A DNA stretch of 33,820 nt from Pseudomonadota bacterium. Its GTDB lineage: Bacteria; Pseudomonadota; Alphaproteobacteria; Rhodospirillales; Magnetospirillaceae. A program made the position numbers and the translations under genes. The stretch is from the NCBI GenBank assembly GCA_021782815.1, contig JAJXUO010000032.1, positions 1-33,820 of the forward strand, written 5' to 3'. Of this stretch, positions 17,331 through 24,383 are shown piece by piece; position 1 is the stretch's first letter, and the number at the start of each line of letters is the position of its first letter. The notes under the pieces are model-generated. The model was not told the origin of the DNA. It ran no database searches and saw nothing but the letters and a program-made list of their open reading frames with translations.

Positions 17331-17810
17331 ATGTCCGAGACCAAAGCCGTGGCCCTTGCCGCCGCCGCCGTGCCGCCCCGGGCGCGGCCCTCCACCTATC
17401 CCGATCCCTTCGCCGCCCGCATGGCGGGGCGGGCCAAACGGGCTCTGGGCGAGGCCTTCGGCCTGACCCGTTTCGGCGTCAATCTCACCAGCCTCGCGCC
17501 CGGCGCGCAATCGGCGCTGCGGCACGGCCATAGCCGGCAGGACGAATTCGTCTATGTGCTGGCCGGCACTCCCACCCTGATCACCGATGCCGGTGAAACC
17601 CCGCTGGCGCCCGGCCTGTGCGCCGGTTTCAAGGCGGGCGACGGCAACGCCCATCATCTGGTCAATCGTGGCGCTGAGGTGGCGCTGTATCTGGAAATCG
17701 GCGACCGGACCCCCGGCGATGCCGCCTTTTATCCCGACGACGATCTGACAGCCGACCTGGACGCCGAGGGGCGCTGGCGCTACCTGCACAAGGACGGCAG
17801 TCCCTATTAA
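17331..17810 (+). CDS. Cupin-domain protein, probable target of the divergent LysR regulator
   Basis: A 159-residue single cupin. Motif 1 is visible as RHGHSRQDEFVYVLAG with metal-ligand candidates H65, H67 and E72; motif 2 contains H108/H109 in GDGNAHHLVNRG. The C-terminal tail, FYPDDDLTADLD then RYLHKDGSPY, is found in a group of uncharacterised cupins. It is cytoplasmic, with no signal peptide. CCAGGAGAAGG lies just before the ATG. The divergent LysR gene suggests inducible expression. Cupins include dioxygenases, isomerases and sugar- or metabolite-binding proteins, so no reaction is assigned. Confidence 0.85.
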   Translation: MSETKAVALAAAAVPPRARPSTYPDPFAARMAGRAKRALGEAFGLTRFGVNLTSLAPGAQSALRHGHSRQDEFVYVLAGTPTLITDAGETPLAPGLCAGFKAGDGNAHHLVNRGAEVALYLEIGDRTPGDAAFYPDDDLTADLDAEGRWRYLHKDGSPY

Positions 17811-17934
17811 GCCCGCGGGCCGCCGGCGACGAAAGTTGCGGATTTCGGCGAAACGGTAGCCAGTGGGGCCGGGACGTGCTTCACTCCATATCGGGCGGAT
17901 GATGACGGGCAAGGCGAGAGCCGGGCGGGTGGAC

Positions 17935-20064
17935 ATGACCGATCAGGAGGCCGATGACCGGTTGGCGGCGGCGGCCATCGCCGGCATGCGGGCCCCGGCG
18001 GAGATGCAGGTGATCTGCGTCGATGTCACCAACCGCTGCGATCTGCGCTGCTCCAACTGCACGCGGCTGCTGGCGCAGCAGCGGCACCGCTGGGACATGC
18101 CGCCCGCGCATTTCCGCGCCGCCCTGCGCAGCCTGAAGGACTATCCCGGGGTGATCGCCATGATCGGCGGCAATCCCTGTCTGCATCCCGATTTCGCGGC
18201 GCTGTGCCGCATCTTCGTCGAGGAGGTGCCCCTGGCCCGCCGGCGCGGCCTGTGGTCCAACAATCTCCTCGATCATCAGGCCGTGGTGCGCGACAGCTTC
18301 GGCTTCTTCAATCTCAATCCGCACGACGATGCCCGGGGCCTGGCCTCGCTGGAGGCCCTGCGGGCCCTGCTGCCCGGCCTGCGCCATTACCAGGGGCCGT
18401 CGCGGCACGGGCCGGTGCTGGCGGCGGCGCGCGATCTTGCGCCCGATGCCGCCGCGATGTGGGCGGCCATCGGCCGCTGCGACGTCAATCAGCACTGGTC
18501 GGCGTCCATCACCGAAAACCGGGGGAACTTGCGCGCTTATGTCTGCGAAGTGGCGGCGGCCTTCGATCTGGCGCGCGGCACCGACCACGGCCTGGCGGTG
18601 GAAGAGGGCTGGTGGCGCCGCCCCATCGCGGATTTCGCCGCGCAAATCCGCCATTTCTGTCCCGGCTGCGGCCTGTCGCTGCGGTTGCCGCCCCGGCTCG
18701 ATCACGAGGAAACCGATGATTATTCCCCCGGCAACGCCGATCTGCTGATGGCGGGGCGGCGGGCCGCCGTGCCGGTGGCGGCGGGCGCGGCGCGGGAAAG
18801 CCGTGCGGTCACCGCCTATGCCGGGGAGGACGGCGGGGACGGGGCGGCGGTGGCGGTGTCGGTGGTCATTCCCTGTTTCAATCAGGCCGCCACCCTGGCC
18901 GAGGCGGTGGCCTCGGCCCGCGCCCAGGCCCTGGCCGGGCATATCGCCGTGGAGGTGATCGTGGTGGACGACGCCTCCACCGACGAAACGGCGGCGGTGG
19001 CCGAGGCCCTGTGCGCCCGCCACCCCGATCAGGTGCGTCTGCTGCGCCGCTCCGTCAACGGCGGAGCGGCGGCGGCGCGCAATGCCGGGCTGCGCCAGGC
19101 GGCGGGGGAACTGATCTGCTTCCTCGACGCCGACGACGCCTATGCCCCCGGCTTTTTCGAAGCGGCCATCCGGGTTTTCGCCGAGACCCCCGCCTGCGCC
19201 ATGGTGTTGTGCGGCGTGGAACTGGTGGACTGCCTCCGCCCCGTGCATCCGGCGCAATTGGAGGAGACGGTGTTTTCCCTGCCCTCCAACATGCTGCTGC
19301 GCCGGAGCGTGGCGCTGCTGCTGGGCGGCTTTCCCGAGGACGCGGCCTTTCGCGGACCGTCGGCGGGCGAGGATGTGGCCTTCAAACGGGCGCTGTTGCG
19401 CCATTTCCAGGCCATGCGGCTGGACACGCCGTTCCTGCGCTACCGGGTGCGGCCCGGCGGCTGTTTCGAGCGCTTTCTTGACTCCACCCGGGTGGAGTCC
19501 GAGGGGCTGGTGTTCACCCGTGCCGCCGAGACGCTGGCGGCGGCGCAGGCGGCGTATCTCCAGGCGGTGGACGGGCGCCTGAAGGCTCTCGGCCGCGCCG
19601 GGCGCCCGCGCCCCTTCGATGCCGGGGGCGGCCTGGAGGATATCGCCGCGTACGAGAGCCTGCGGACCCGGCTGGCGGCGTTGGGCGGGGTGACGCCGGT
19701 GGAAGGCTATGCCGCCTATCGCTGCGCCGCCTTCGGCCCCGGCCCCGGTCAGCTACGGGTGGCGGCAACGGCGCCGCTGGGCCTCAAGGTATGGCTGGAG
19801 GAAGGCTCGCGCGCCTCCGGGCGGGGCACGGCGGGTGCGGGAGGCTTGCGGCTGCTGGCCCTCGACGGGCTGGCCCCCGACGGAGACTGGCGGGCCGAGC
19901 TGATCACGGCTCTGCCCCGGCTGGAGGCGGGGGCGCTGTTGCTGGCCTTCGGCCTGACCGCGGCGGCGGAGGCGGAGCTGCGGCGCCTGCTGCCGGAGGG
20001 CGGGCGCTTCTGGCCGCTGTGCGGCCGGACGGGGCGGATCGCGGTTTGGCAAAAGGAGGCGTAG
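17935..20064 (+). CDS. Radical SAM / family 2 glycosyltransferase fusion protein
   Basis: A 709-residue fusion. Residues 1-250 are a radical SAM module: C35, C39 and C42 in CDLRCSNC give the CX3CX2C motif for the 4Fe-4S cluster, followed by a modified GGNPCLHPDF in place of the usual GGEP motif. Further cysteines C172, C204, C242 and C245 (FCPGCG) could hold an auxiliary cluster. Residues about 285-500 are a GT2 (GT-A) domain: VSVVIPCFNQAAT, VIVVDDASTDET, and the metal-binding DXD region LDADDAY (D378-D381). The last 180 residues match nothing I recognise. The start is uncertain: ATG 17935 places the first Cys at a normal position, but ATG 17899/17902 or GTG 17863 (733 residues) are in frame. 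A terminator follows. Substrate unknown; glycan or peptide modification is possible. Confidence 0.82.
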   Translation: MTDQEADDRLAAAAIAGMRAPAEMQVICVDVTNRCDLRCSNCTRLLAQQRHRWDMPPAHFRAALRSLKDYPGVIAMIGGNPCLHPDFAALCRIFVEEVPLARRRGLWSNNLLDHQAVVRDSFGFFNLNPHDDARGLASLEALRALLPGLRHYQGPSRHGPVLAAARDLAPDAAAMWAAIGRCDVNQHWSASITENRGNLRAYVCEVAAAFDLARGTDHGLAVEEGWWRRPIADFAAQIRHFCPGCGLSLRLPPRLDHEETDDYSPGNADLLMAGRRAAVPVAAGAARESRAVTAYAGEDGGDGAAVAVSVVIPCFNQAATLAEAVASARAQALAGHIAVEVIVVDDASTDETAAVAEALCARHPDQVRLLRRSVNGGAAAARNAGLRQAAGELICFLDADDAYAPGFFEAAIRVFAETPACAMVLCGVELVDCLRPVHPAQLEETVFSLPSNMLLRRSVALLLGGFPEDAAFRGPSAGEDVAFKRALLRHFQAMRLDTPFLRYRVRPGGCFERFLDSTRVESEGLVFTRAAETLAAAQAAYLQAVDGRLKALGRAGRPRPFDAGGGLEDIAAYESLRTRLAALGGVTPVEGYAAYRCAAFGPGPGQLRVAATAPLGLKVWLEEGSRASGRGTAGAGGLRLLALDGLAPDGDWRAELITALPRLEAGALLLAFGLTAAAEAELRRLLPEGGRFWPLCGRTGRIAVWQKEA

Positions 20065-20073
20065 GACCGTCTC

Positions 20074-20101
20074 CCGGCGCCCCCGCCGCCGCCGGATTTT
20101 T
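20074..20101 (+). terminator. Intrinsic terminator after the radical SAM-GT2 gene
   Basis: CCGGCG (20074-20079) pairs with CGCCGG (20090-20095) across a ten-base C/G loop and is followed by ATTTTT. It begins about ten bases after the stop codon and separates this gene from the sqr promoter. Confidence 0.6.
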
Positions 20102-20145
20102 CCTCTCTGATCTATATCGTCCGTCGTGGTCGGCAGGCCACATTT

Positions 20146-20175
20146 TTGACTCACTATATTATTTTATTCTAATAT
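20146..20175 (+). promoter_or_regulatory. Predicted sigma-70-type promoter of the sqr-like gene
   Basis: TTGACT (20146-20151) and TAATAT (20170-20175) are separated by 18 bases, close to the housekeeping consensus and in an AT-rich island that contrasts with the surrounding sequence. The expected transcription start is near 20182, leaving a leader of about 75 bases before the sqr ATG. Confidence 0.6.
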
Positions 20176-20185
20176 AGAATGAGTC
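20148..20185. promoter_or_regulatory. Large palindromic operator overlapping the sqr promoter
   Basis: GACTCA (20148-20153) and TGAGTC (20180-20185) frame the inner arms TATATTA (20155-20161) and TAATATA (20170-20176). A second dyad, ATTCTAATATAGAAT (20166-20180), has perfect six-base arms around ATA and covers the predicted -10. An operator over the -10 implies repression. ArsR-type sulfide/persulfide sensors of the SqrR/BigR kind bind ATTC/GAAT-type inverted repeats at sqr promoters, as I recall; here the spacing between ATTC and GAAT is seven. Both outer arms also contain a GANTC site (GACTC, GAGTC), the CcrM methylation target. Confidence 0.65.
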
Positions 20186-20256
20186 TGCGAAACTTCGCGA
20201 AACCGCCCACCAAGCAGGCGGAACGACGACAAAAAATCAGATTTGGAGGAATCACG

Positions 20257-21714
20257 ATGGCAAAGGTTGTCATTCTGGGGGCGGGCATCTCTGGCCATAC
20301 GGCCGCGCGCTACCTGGAGAAATGGCTGGGCAAAAGCCACGAAATCACCGTGGTGTCGCCGAATGCGTTCTGGAACTGGATTCCCTCCAATGTCTGGGTT
20401 GGGGTGGGGCAGATGAAGGAGGCGGACGTCTGCTTCGATCTGAACGAGATCTACCGCAAAACGCGGGTGGATTTCCGCCAGGCCAAGGCTCTGTCCATCC
20501 ATCCGGAAGGGGCGGAAGGGCACTCTTCGCCCTTCGTGCGGGTGGAAATGACCAAACCCGGCCAGGAAGGCGCGGTCGAGGATATCGCCTACGATTATCT
20601 GATCAACGCCACCGGGCCGAAGCTGAATTTCGGGGCCACGCCGGGCCTGGGGCCGGAACACGGCCATACCGTTTCGGTCTGCACCGCCCAGCATGCGGTG
20701 GAGGCCAATCACAAGCTGCAGGAGGTAATCGACGCCCTGAAACGGGGCGAGGAGCGCACCATCGTGGTGGGCACCGGCCACGGCACCTGCACCTGCCAGG
20801 GCGCGGCCTTCGAATATATCTACAATGTCGATCACATCCTGCGGGAAAGCGGCGTGCGCAACCGCGCCCGCATGGTGTGGATCAGCAATGAGTACGAACT
20901 GGGCGATTTCGGCATGGGCGGCATTTCCATCCGCCGGGGCGGCTACACCACCAGCGGCAAGGTGTTCAGCGAATCGCTGATGGTGGAGCGCGATATCGAA
21001 TGGATCGTGCGCGCCGCCGTGAACAAGGTGGAGGCCGGAACCCTTCATTACGAAAGCCTGGACGGCAGCCAGCACGAGCTGGGCTTCGATTTCGCCATGC
21101 TGATCCCGCCCTTTTCCGGGGTGGGGCTCAAGGCCTTCGACCGTGCCGGCGAGGATATCACCGCCAAGGTTTTCGCCCCCAACGGCTTCATGAAGGTGGA
21201 TGCCGATTACGGCGCCAAACCCTTCGAGCAGTGGAGCGCCCGCGACTGGCCGAAAACCTATCAGTCGCCGCTTTATCCGCAGATGTTCGCCATCGGCATC
21301 GCCTTCGCGCCGCCGCACCTCATCAGCAAGCCCATGCAAAGCCCCAACGGCACGCCCATCAACCCGGCGCCGCCGCGCACCGGCATGCCCTCGGCCACCA
21401 TGGCCAAGGCGGTGGCGAAAAGCATCCGCGACATGATCCAGGGCGCGCCGGCCCCCACGCACGAGGCCTCCATGGCCGCCATGGGGGCGGCGTGCGTCGC
21501 CTCCACCGGCAATCACTGGTTCCGCGGCTCGGCGGTGACCATGACCGTCTATCCGGTGGTGCCCGATTACGAGCGCTTTCCCGACTATGGCCGCGACCCC
21601 GATCTCACCTTCGGCGAAATCGGTCTGGCCGGCCACTGGATGAAGGCGCTGCTGCATCACACCTTCATCTATCAGTCGAAGATGCTGCCGGGCTGGTCGC
21701 TGCTGCCCGATTAA
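20257..21714 (+). CDS. sqr: Sulfide:quinone oxidoreductase-like FAD flavoprotein
   Basis: A 485-residue pyridine-nucleotide-disulfide-oxidoreductase-like flavoprotein. The N-terminal FAD-binding Rossmann motif is VVILGAGISGHTAARYL. A second conserved glycine motif is VVGTGHGTCTCQGAAFEY (from about 170). Cysteines C142, C178, C180 and C403 include candidates for the sulfide-oxidising pair; which ones act is not certain. SQR transfers electrons from sulfide to quinone at the membrane surface, and the C-terminal WMKALLHHTFIYQSKMLPGW could be the amphipathic membrane anchor. The ATG at 20257 is set by GGAGG eight bases upstream and the Rossmann start. Some related families oxidise other substrates (flavocytochrome c-type), so the exact SQR class is open. 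A 48-residue gene follows. Confidence 0.82.
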   Translation: MAKVVILGAGISGHTAARYLEKWLGKSHEITVVSPNAFWNWIPSNVWVGVGQMKEADVCFDLNEIYRKTRVDFRQAKALSIHPEGAEGHSSPFVRVEMTKPGQEGAVEDIAYDYLINATGPKLNFGATPGLGPEHGHTVSVCTAQHAVEANHKLQEVIDALKRGEERTIVVGTGHGTCTCQGAAFEYIYNVDHILRESGVRNRARMVWISNEYELGDFGMGGISIRRGGYTTSGKVFSESLMVERDIEWIVRAAVNKVEAGTLHYESLDGSQHELGFDFAMLIPPFSGVGLKAFDRAGEDITAKVFAPNGFMKVDADYGAKPFEQWSARDWPKTYQSPLYPQMFAIGIAFAPPHLISKPMQSPNGTPINPAPPRTGMPSATMAKAVAKSIRDMIQGAPAPTHEASMAAMGAACVASTGNHWFRGSAVTMTVYPVVPDYERFPDYGRDPDLTFGEIGLAGHWMKALLHHTFIYQSKMLPGWSLLPD

Positions 21715-21806
21715 GCGGCTTTGGCGCACGAAACACCGCGCAGCCGCAACGGCCGGCGCTGACGCGGGGACACCATAATGCCGGCCACGACACGGGAGGT
21801 TTCACC

Positions 21807-21953
21807 ATGAACAAGAGCCCCTATCAGCAGGCGTATTACGCCCCCAATCCCACGCCCTTCACCCTTTACATGCGCCGTTCCCTGCCCTGGCAGGGCCTGC
21901 GCTTCCTGGCCATCAACCTGAAGATGCTGAAACTGATCGCCCGCTCGCACTGA
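21807..21953 (+). CDS. 48-residue protein downstream of sqr
   Basis: A short gene with a strong ribosome binding site (GGGAGG, about eight bases before the ATG), 92 bases after the sqr stop and before the shared terminator. The protein is basic. A Tyr/Pro-rich N-terminal half (QQAYYAPNPTPFTLYMRR) is followed by an amphipathic or membrane-touching helix (GLRFLAINLKMLKLIARSH). It has no cysteine and no signal peptide. I do not recognise it. Position suggests it is co-transcribed with sqr and could be a small accessory or anchoring subunit, which is inference. Coding confidence comes from the ribosome binding site and the sensible composition, not homology. Confidence 0.7.
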   Translation: MNKSPYQQAYYAPNPTPFTLYMRRSLPWQGLRFLAINLKMLKLIARSH

Positions 21954-22035
21954 CCGAACGCCGGGGCGTCCGCAGCAAGCGCGGGCGCTCCGGCGGGGGC
22001 GGCTCTTTCTGTCTTCCACCTGAAAACACGGACAT

Positions 22036-22067
22036 AAAAAAACCGGCCGCCGAAGCGACCGGTTTTT
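22036..22067. terminator. Bidirectional intrinsic terminator between the sqr unit and tRNA-Gln
   Basis: AAAAACCGG (22038-22046) and CCGGTTTTT (22059-22067) form a stem with A- and T-runs on opposite sides, so it can stop transcription from both the plus-strand sqr unit and the minus-strand tRNA gene. Confidence 0.85.
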
Positions 22068-22073
22068 CAAATT

Positions 22074-22147
22074 TGGCTGGGGGACTAGGATTCGAACCTA
22101 GGCTGGCGGAGTCAGAGTCCGCTGTCCTACCGCTAGACGATCCCCCA
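22074..22147 (-). tRNA. trnQ: tRNA-Gln (anticodon CUG)
   Basis: A 74-base cloverleaf on the minus strand. The acceptor stem TGGGGGA pairs with TCCCCCA, followed by discriminator G and an encoded CCA. The D arm contains CTAGCGGTAGG. The anticodon stem GCGGA/TCCGC holds the loop CTCTGAC with anticodon CTG. The T arm CTAGG-TTCGAAT-CCTAG is canonical. It reads CAG glutamine codons. A terminator hairpin lies directly downstream. Confidence 0.97.
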
Positions 22148-22255
22148 TCAGCGGCGCTGTCGCGTGGCGTGGCCGGTGGGCCTTCAGGGCCCTTTGGCAC
22201 CGCACCGCGGCGGCGAGGCGCAGTTACTAACAAATTCCGCGGGGCTGCGCCAGAT

Positions 22256-22271
22256 CTTTTTTGCAAAAAAG
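22256..22271. repeat. Perfect 16-base palindrome upstream of ppx
   Basis: CTTTTTTGCAAAAAAG is fully self-complementary. It lies in the 240-base gap between the tRNA-Gln gene (minus) and ppx (plus), about 110 bases from the tRNA 5' end and 117 from the ppx start. It could be a regulator site or curved DNA; nothing else in the gap is convincing as a gene. Confidence 0.5.
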
Positions 22272-22387
22272 CGCGGCGCCGGGTGAAAAGCGTTCAAGAG
22301 GGCTATCGGGCCGAGGGCAAAGTCCGCTACCATGAGGATGTCCTTATTAAGGCGTGCGCGCTTGGGGGCGCGGGCGGGCGTTTTGCG

Positions 22388-23431
22388 ATGGGGTGCGAAG
22401 TGGTTCATGTCAGGGCTCACACGGCGGGGGCCGCCGATCGGCGGAACCAGGGCGGCGTGGGTCTGTCGCCGCGCCCGGTCTATGCCGCCCTGGATCTCGG
22501 CACCAACAACTGCCGCCTGTTGATGGCCGTGCCCGCCGGGCAGGGTTTCCGGGTGATCGATGCGTTTTCCCGCACCACCCGTTTGGGCGAGGGGCTGGCC
22601 GCCTCGGGCCGGCTGTCGGACGAGGCCATGCAGCGCACTCTGGCGGTGCTGAAGCTGTGCGCCGGTCGCATGGCGCGGCGCGGCGTGGCGCGCTGGCGCG
22701 CCGTGGCCACCGAGGCCTGCCGCCGCGCCGACAATTGCGCCGCCTTCATCGCCCGGATCGAAGCCGACTCCGGCATCCGTTTCGACATCATCTCCGCCGA
22801 GGAGGAGGCCCGTCTGGCCCTGGCCGGATGCGCGCCCCTGCTGGACCGCCGCCTGCCCGACGCCCTGGTCTTCGATATCGGCGGCGGCAGCACCGAGCTG
22901 ATGCATGTGCAGGTCTCGCCCCGCTGCGGCCGCGAGCGGGTGCTATCCATGGCCTCGCTGCCCTTGGGCGTGGTCACCCTGGCCGAGGAGCGCGGCGCCG
23001 ATCTGTTGTGCGCCGCCGGCTATGCCGCCACCGTCGATGATGTCTGCCGCCGTCTGGCCGCCTTCGACGGCGACGGGCATCTGGCCCGGCTGGTGGCCCG
23101 GGGCCGCGTGCAGATGCTGGGCACCTCGGGCACCGTCACCACCCTGGCCGGAGTGCATCTGCGCCTGCCGCGTTACGACCGCACGGCGGTGGATGGCCTG
23201 GTGATGGATTTCGAGGATGTGAAACGGGTCAGCCGCGCCCTGGTGGAGGCCGATGCCGCCCAGCGCATCGCCCATCCCTGCATCGGCGCCGACCGCGCCG
23301 ATCTGGTGGTGGCCGGCTGCGCCATCCTCGACGGCATCTGCCGTTTGTGGCCGGCCCGGCGTTTGCGCGTTGCCGACCGTGGCGTTCGCGAAGGCTTGCT
23401 GCTATCTCTGATGCGGGCCGACCGGAATTAG
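22388..23431 (+). CDS. ppx: Ppx/GppA family phosphatase (exopolyphosphatase / pppGpp phosphatase)
   Basis: A 347-residue member of the actin-like ASKHA fold. The phosphate-1 motif YAALDLGTNNCRLL lies at about 32-45, the ATEACR motif at about 107-112, the catalytic-type Glu in SAEEEARLA (about 137-143), and the phosphate-2 motif FDIGGGSTEL at 162-171. It ends after the second ASKHA domain and lacks the C-terminal HD-like domain of the roughly 500-residue E. coli Ppx, as is common for short alphaproteobacterial versions. Substrate could be polyphosphate or pppGpp. The ATG at 22388 is the only good in-frame choice, but its ribosome binding site is weak, and about 30 residues precede the fold. 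rlmE follows after ten bases, as in many alphaproteobacteria. Confidence 0.92.
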   Translation: MGCEVVHVRAHTAGAADRRNQGGVGLSPRPVYAALDLGTNNCRLLMAVPAGQGFRVIDAFSRTTRLGEGLAASGRLSDEAMQRTLAVLKLCAGRMARRGVARWRAVATEACRRADNCAAFIARIEADSGIRFDIISAEEEARLALAGCAPLLDRRLPDALVFDIGGGSTELMHVQVSPRCGRERVLSMASLPLGVVTLAEERGADLLCAAGYAATVDDVCRRLAAFDGDGHLARLVARGRVQMLGTSGTVTTLAGVHLRLPRYDRTAVDGLVMDFEDVKRVSRALVEADAAQRIAHPCIGADRADLVVAGCAILDGICRLWPARRLRVADRGVREGLLLSLMRADRN

Positions 23432-23440
23432 GCGAAGAAC

Positions 23441-24154
23441 ATGACCGAACGGAAAAAAGGCGGCGGCAAGTCCGGCGCCCATATGTTGCATGAGCGGGTG
23501 CGCACGGCGCGCAAGCGCTCGGTCTCCTCCACCCGCTGGCTGCAACGGCAGCTGAACGATCCTTACGTGATCGAATCGCGGCGTCTGGGCTACCGTTCGC
23601 GCGCCGCCTTCAAGCTGGTGCAGTTGGACGACCGCTTTCATTTCCTGAAACCCGGCAAGCGCGTGGTCGATCTCGGCGCCGCCCCCGGCGGCTGGACCCA
23701 GGTGGCGGTGGAACGGGTGAAGTCCCTGGAGCCGCGCGGCGGCAAGGTGGTGGGCATCGATATCCTGGACTGGGCCCCGGTGGCCGGCGCCACCGTCATG
23801 ACCCACGATTTCCTCGATGACGCCGCTCCGGCCCTTTTGAAGGAGGCGCTGGACGGCCCGGCCGACGTGGTGCTGTCCGACATGGCCGCCCCCACCACCG
23901 GTCATCCCGCCACCGATCATCTGCGCATCATCCATATGTGCGAAGTGGCGCTGGAATTCGCCCTGGAAGTGCTGGCCCCCGGCGGCACCTTCGTCGCCAA
24001 GGTGTTCAAGGGCGGCACCGAACGCGAGCTTCTGGACCTGCTTAAGCGCAGCTTCGAAAGCGTGCGCCACGCCAAACCCCCGGCCAGCCGGGCGGAGTCC
24101 GCCGAAACCTATGTGGTGGCCATGGGCTTTCGGGGAAACGGAAGATCAGAGTGA
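23441..24154 (+). CDS. rlmE: 23S rRNA (uridine-2552 2'-O) methyltransferase RlmE/FtsJ
   Basis: A 237-residue SAM-dependent RNA methyltransferase. The SAM motif VVDLGAAPGGWTQVA begins near 75. The K-D-K-E catalytic tetrad can be placed at K58 (AAFKL), D147 (LSDMAAP), K187 (FVAKVFKGG) and E222 (ESAETYVVA). The basic N-terminal extension (MTERKKGGGKSGAH) suits rRNA binding. It modifies the A-loop of 23S rRNA at a late stage of 50S assembly. It follows ppx by ten bases and is probably co-transcribed with it. Confidence 0.96.
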   Translation: MTERKKGGGKSGAHMLHERVRTARKRSVSSTRWLQRQLNDPYVIESRRLGYRSRAAFKLVQLDDRFHFLKPGKRVVDLGAAPGGWTQVAVERVKSLEPRGGKVVGIDILDWAPVAGATVMTHDFLDDAAPALLKEALDGPADVVLSDMAAPTTGHPATDHLRIIHMCEVALEFALEVLAPGGTFVAKVFKGGTERELLDLLKRSFESVRHAKPPASRAESAETYVVAMGFRGNGRSE

Positions 24155-24183
24155 GGTGCGGCGACAAGATATTTTTCGGCACA

Positions 24184-24208
24184 CAAAAGTATTCATCTGA
24201 TACTTTTG
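24184..24208. repeat. Inverted repeat downstream of rlmE
   Basis: CAAAAGTAT (24184-24192) and ATACTTTTG (24200-24208) form a perfect 9-bp inverted repeat with a seven-base loop, 30 bases after rlmE. It could be a weak terminator (short T-run within the stem) or an operator for the HD-GYP gene. An 11-base-period direct repeat CGATATTT follows immediately (24211-24218 and 24222-24229). Confidence 0.55.
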
Positions 24209-24315
24209 AGCGATATTTCGCCGATATTTAACTTCATGAATTTTCACCGGGGAGTTGCTTCATTTACATACGATGGAAATTTGAGGTTAATTCCTTTGGT
24301 GTTTTGTTTTTGTCG

Positions 24316-24345
24316 TTGATCGGCTCATTTTGCGGGTGCTAGAGT
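24316..24345 (+). promoter_or_regulatory. Candidate promoter of the HD-GYP gene
   Basis: TTGATC (24316-24321) and TAGAGT (24340-24345) are spaced by 18 bases and end about 40 bases before the first possible start codon. The whole 24155-24383 gap is AT-rich relative to the window, as expected for a regulatory region. Confidence 0.4.
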
Positions 24346-24383
24346 GCCGCCCCTAAGCCCCATGCTGGCTCTGGGGTCGGGGA

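Noticed and set aside
24184-24208. Calling the inverted repeat after rlmE a rho-independent terminator
   Set aside because: The stem is AT-rich and no T-run follows beyond the stem itself; an operator is equally likely, so it is listed only as a repeat.
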